Source: Granulicella sp. UBA5172
GTDB lineage: Bacteria > Acidobacteriota > Terriglobia > Terriglobales > Acidobacteriaceae
Reading direction: 5' to 3'
Length of the DNA: 6,111 nucleotides
NCBI GenBank assembly: GCA_002413385.1
Contig: DHWW01000019.1
Span: 424 to 6,534, forward strand
In this document: positions 4,896-6,111 of the stretch, one piece after another
Layout of the letters: the number at the start of each line of letters is the position of its first letter
Position numbering within the stretch: position 1 is the first letter of the stretch
Notes under the pieces: model-generated
The model's input: only the letters and a program-made list of their open reading frames with translations
Database searches by the model: none
What the model was told of the DNA's origin: nothing
Made by a program: the position numbers and the translations under genes

Positions 4896-5999
4896 TCAAT
4901 TCACGAACCGCCGCATCCGGACATTCATCACAATCCCCAGCGCCAGAAACATATAAATAATCGACGATCCCCCATAACTCATCAGCGGCAGCGGAATCCC
5001 CGTCACCGGCATCAACCCAACGCACATCCCGACATTCACCGCAATCTGGAACAGCATCACGCCCATCACGCCCATAATAATCAGGCTTCCCGGCGGATCC
5101 GACGCTGTCTGCGCATTCTGAATCAGCCGCACCAAAATCAGAAAATACAGCAGCAGCACCCCCACCGCGCCAATAAACCCATGCTCCTCGCAGAACGCCG
5201 CAAAAATAAAGTCGGTGTAAGGAATCGGCAGAAAATCCCCCTGCGTCTGCGTCCCCTTATTCGACCCCTTCCCCCACAGCCCCCCCGAACCCACCGCAAT
5301 CAACGACTGCCGAATCTGATACCCCGACGCCTGCGGATCGCTATCCGGATTCATGAACGCCGTCAGCCGCGCCCTCTGGTACGGCTTCAGCAGCTTCCCC
5401 GAAGCCAGCCCTCCACCCACCACCACCACCACCGCAACAATCAAAATCGCCGCCTGCCTGAACCGGATCCCCCCCAGGAACAGCCCCGCCACCAGCACCG
5501 GAAGATACGTCAGCGACGTCCCCAGATCCGGCTGCTTCAGCACCAGCACCAGCGGCACGCCAATCAGCAGAAACGCCTTACCAATATCCTTCCATCTCAA
5601 CTCCCGCCCATTTGCCACAATCTCCCAGAAGAACCGCGCCGCCACCAGCACCAGCACCAGCCGCACCCACTCCGACGGCTGAAAGTGCATCCCTCCGCCA
5701 AGATTGATCCACCGCCGCGCCCCCAGCACCTTCGTCCCCACCAGCCGCACCGCCACCAGCGACACCAGGCTCACCCCATACGCCCAGTACGAAATCTCCA
5801 GCAGCCGGTGATAATCCACCAGCGAGATCGCAAACATCCCCACAATCCCCACGCCCAGAAAGATCATCTGCTTCTGCTGGAACCCATGGAACTTCGTCAT
5901 CGCCGTAGCCGACCGAATCTCCATCACGCTGATCACCGACAGCAGGAGTACAAACCCCAGCAGCATCCAGTCGAAGTCCCTAAATCGCGATCGAATCAT
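4896..5999 (-). CDS. rodA: RodA, SEDS-family peptidoglycan glycosyltransferase
   Basis: RodA polymerises lipid II into glycan strands for side-wall growth, working in the inner membrane with a class B transpeptidase (PBP2/MrdA) in the Rod complex. The 367 residues match the usual length (E. coli RodA is 370). About ten membrane segments are visible, among them roughly 11-27, 45-62, 68-88, 143-155, 163-178, 184-200, 277-293, 305-330 and 343-360. Family motifs are present: GARRWINLGG and QPSEW (93-111), KQPDLGTSL (155-163), NPDSDPQASGYQIRQSLIA with GSGGLWGKG (217-245), PYTDFIFAAFCEEHGFIG (260-277), and PVTGIPLPLMSYGGSS (331-346). D263 corresponds to the essential extracellular Asp (E. coli D262). 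The start is fixed by an in-frame TAG two codons upstream; the ribosome site is weak (GGTAGGG directly before ATG). RodA, not FtsW, because of the length, the HTDFIF-like loop and the context. Its usual partner mrdA is not in the 112 bp upstream that can be seen. Confidence 0.96.
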   Translation of the reverse strand: MIRSRFRDFDWMLLGFVLLLSVISVMEIRSATAMTKFHGFQQKQMIFLGVGIVGMFAISLVDYHRLLEISYWAYGVSLVSLVAVRLVGTKVLGARRWINLGGGMHFQPSEWVRLVLVLVAARFFWEIVANGRELRWKDIGKAFLLIGVPLVLVLKQPDLGTSLTYLPVLVAGLFLGGIRFRQAAILIVAVVVVVGGGLASGKLLKPYQRARLTAFMNPDSDPQASGYQIRQSLIAVGSGGLWGKGSNKGTQTQGDFLPIPYTDFIFAAFCEEHGFIGAVGVLLLYFLILVRLIQNAQTASDPPGSLIIMGVMGVMLFQIAVNVGMCVGLMPVTGIPLPLMSYGGSSIIYMFLALGIVMNVRMRRFVN

Positions 6000-6045
6000 T
6001 CCCTACCAGTCTATCGGCTCTCCTGCCGCAGCGCTCTAAAGCACT

Positions 6046-6101
6046 AGCCCGCGCCATTGCCGTTGCCAGCCCGCGCTCTTGCCGTTGCCATTGCCGTTGC
6101 C
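6046..6101. repeat. 22-bp tandem repeat plus TTGCC hexamers upstream of rodA
   Basis: AGCCCGCGC followed by NNTTGCCGTTGCC occurs twice in tandem (6046-6067 and 6068-6089, two mismatches), then a partial ATTGCCGTTGCC at 6090-6101. The hexamer core is the one seen at the left end of the window. The array lies 47-102 bp upstream of the rodA start codon, where a promoter would be expected, yet I see no convincing -35/-10 pair there. A small stem, AGTGCT-TTAG-AGCGCT on the minus strand at 6030-6045, lies between the array and rodA. Confidence 0.75.
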
Positions 6102-6111
6102 TGTTTTTCGC

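Noticed and set aside
6030..6045. Small stem AGTGCT-TTAG-AGCGCT upstream of rodA
   Set aside because: Only six pairs including a wobble, with no supporting context; too weak to list as a regulatory feature of its own.
4773..6047. A 424-codon open frame on the plus strand opposite rodA
   Set aside because: The product is a His/Pro/Arg/Gln-rich string with no recognisable fold, as expected from the antisense of a hydrophobic membrane protein gene. RodA on the minus strand has every family motif.

Overview
The window reads as chromosomal DNA of a high-GC, Gram-negative-type bacterium. The style of both main proteins and the intergenic simple repeats suggest an acidobacterium of the Terriglobales type (Granulicella, Terriglobus and relatives). 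That placement is inference from protein style and repeat content; no search was run.

Layout from left to right. Positions 1-283 hold no credible gene. They carry a degenerate TTGCC-type hexanucleotide array and then several strong hairpins that look like a REP-like or other dispersed repeat. Positions 284-475 (+) encode a short secreted ORF resembling only the first strand or two of a YVTN/NHL-type beta-propeller protein, probably a gene remnant. A strong intrinsic terminator for the leftward genes lies at 487-518, and a heptanucleotide repeat at 525-548. A very long Rne/Rng-family endoribonuclease gene fills 553-4290 (-). Positions 4291-4895 are a 605-bp gap holding regulatory-looking structure: a 17-bp palindrome, a 15-bp direct repeat, hairpins and a possible promoter. 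rodA occupies 4896-5999 (-). The last 112 bp return to TTGCC-type repeats.

The two complete genes point the same way, rodA upstream of the RNase gene. RodA is the SEDS glycosyltransferase that polymerises lateral-wall peptidoglycan with a class B PBP. The RNase E/G enzyme handles mRNA turnover and rRNA/tRNA processing. Linkage of an RNase E/G gene to the mre/rodA cell-shape cluster is known elsewhere (E. coli rng lies beside mreBCD), so the pairing is not new. The long gap suggests the RNase gene has its own promoter and leader, perhaps for autoregulation as in E. coli rne.

The most notable feature is the architecture of the RNase. Without one insertion it would be about 478 residues, the size of RNase G. 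The insertion is about 767 residues of alternating Arg/Gly-rich and Asp/Glu-rich low-complexity sequence placed inside the S1 RNA-binding domain, not at the C-terminus as in E. coli RNase E. I found no CRISPR array, tRNA, rRNA, transposase, phage gene or defence system, and nothing that I would call a wholly new system.
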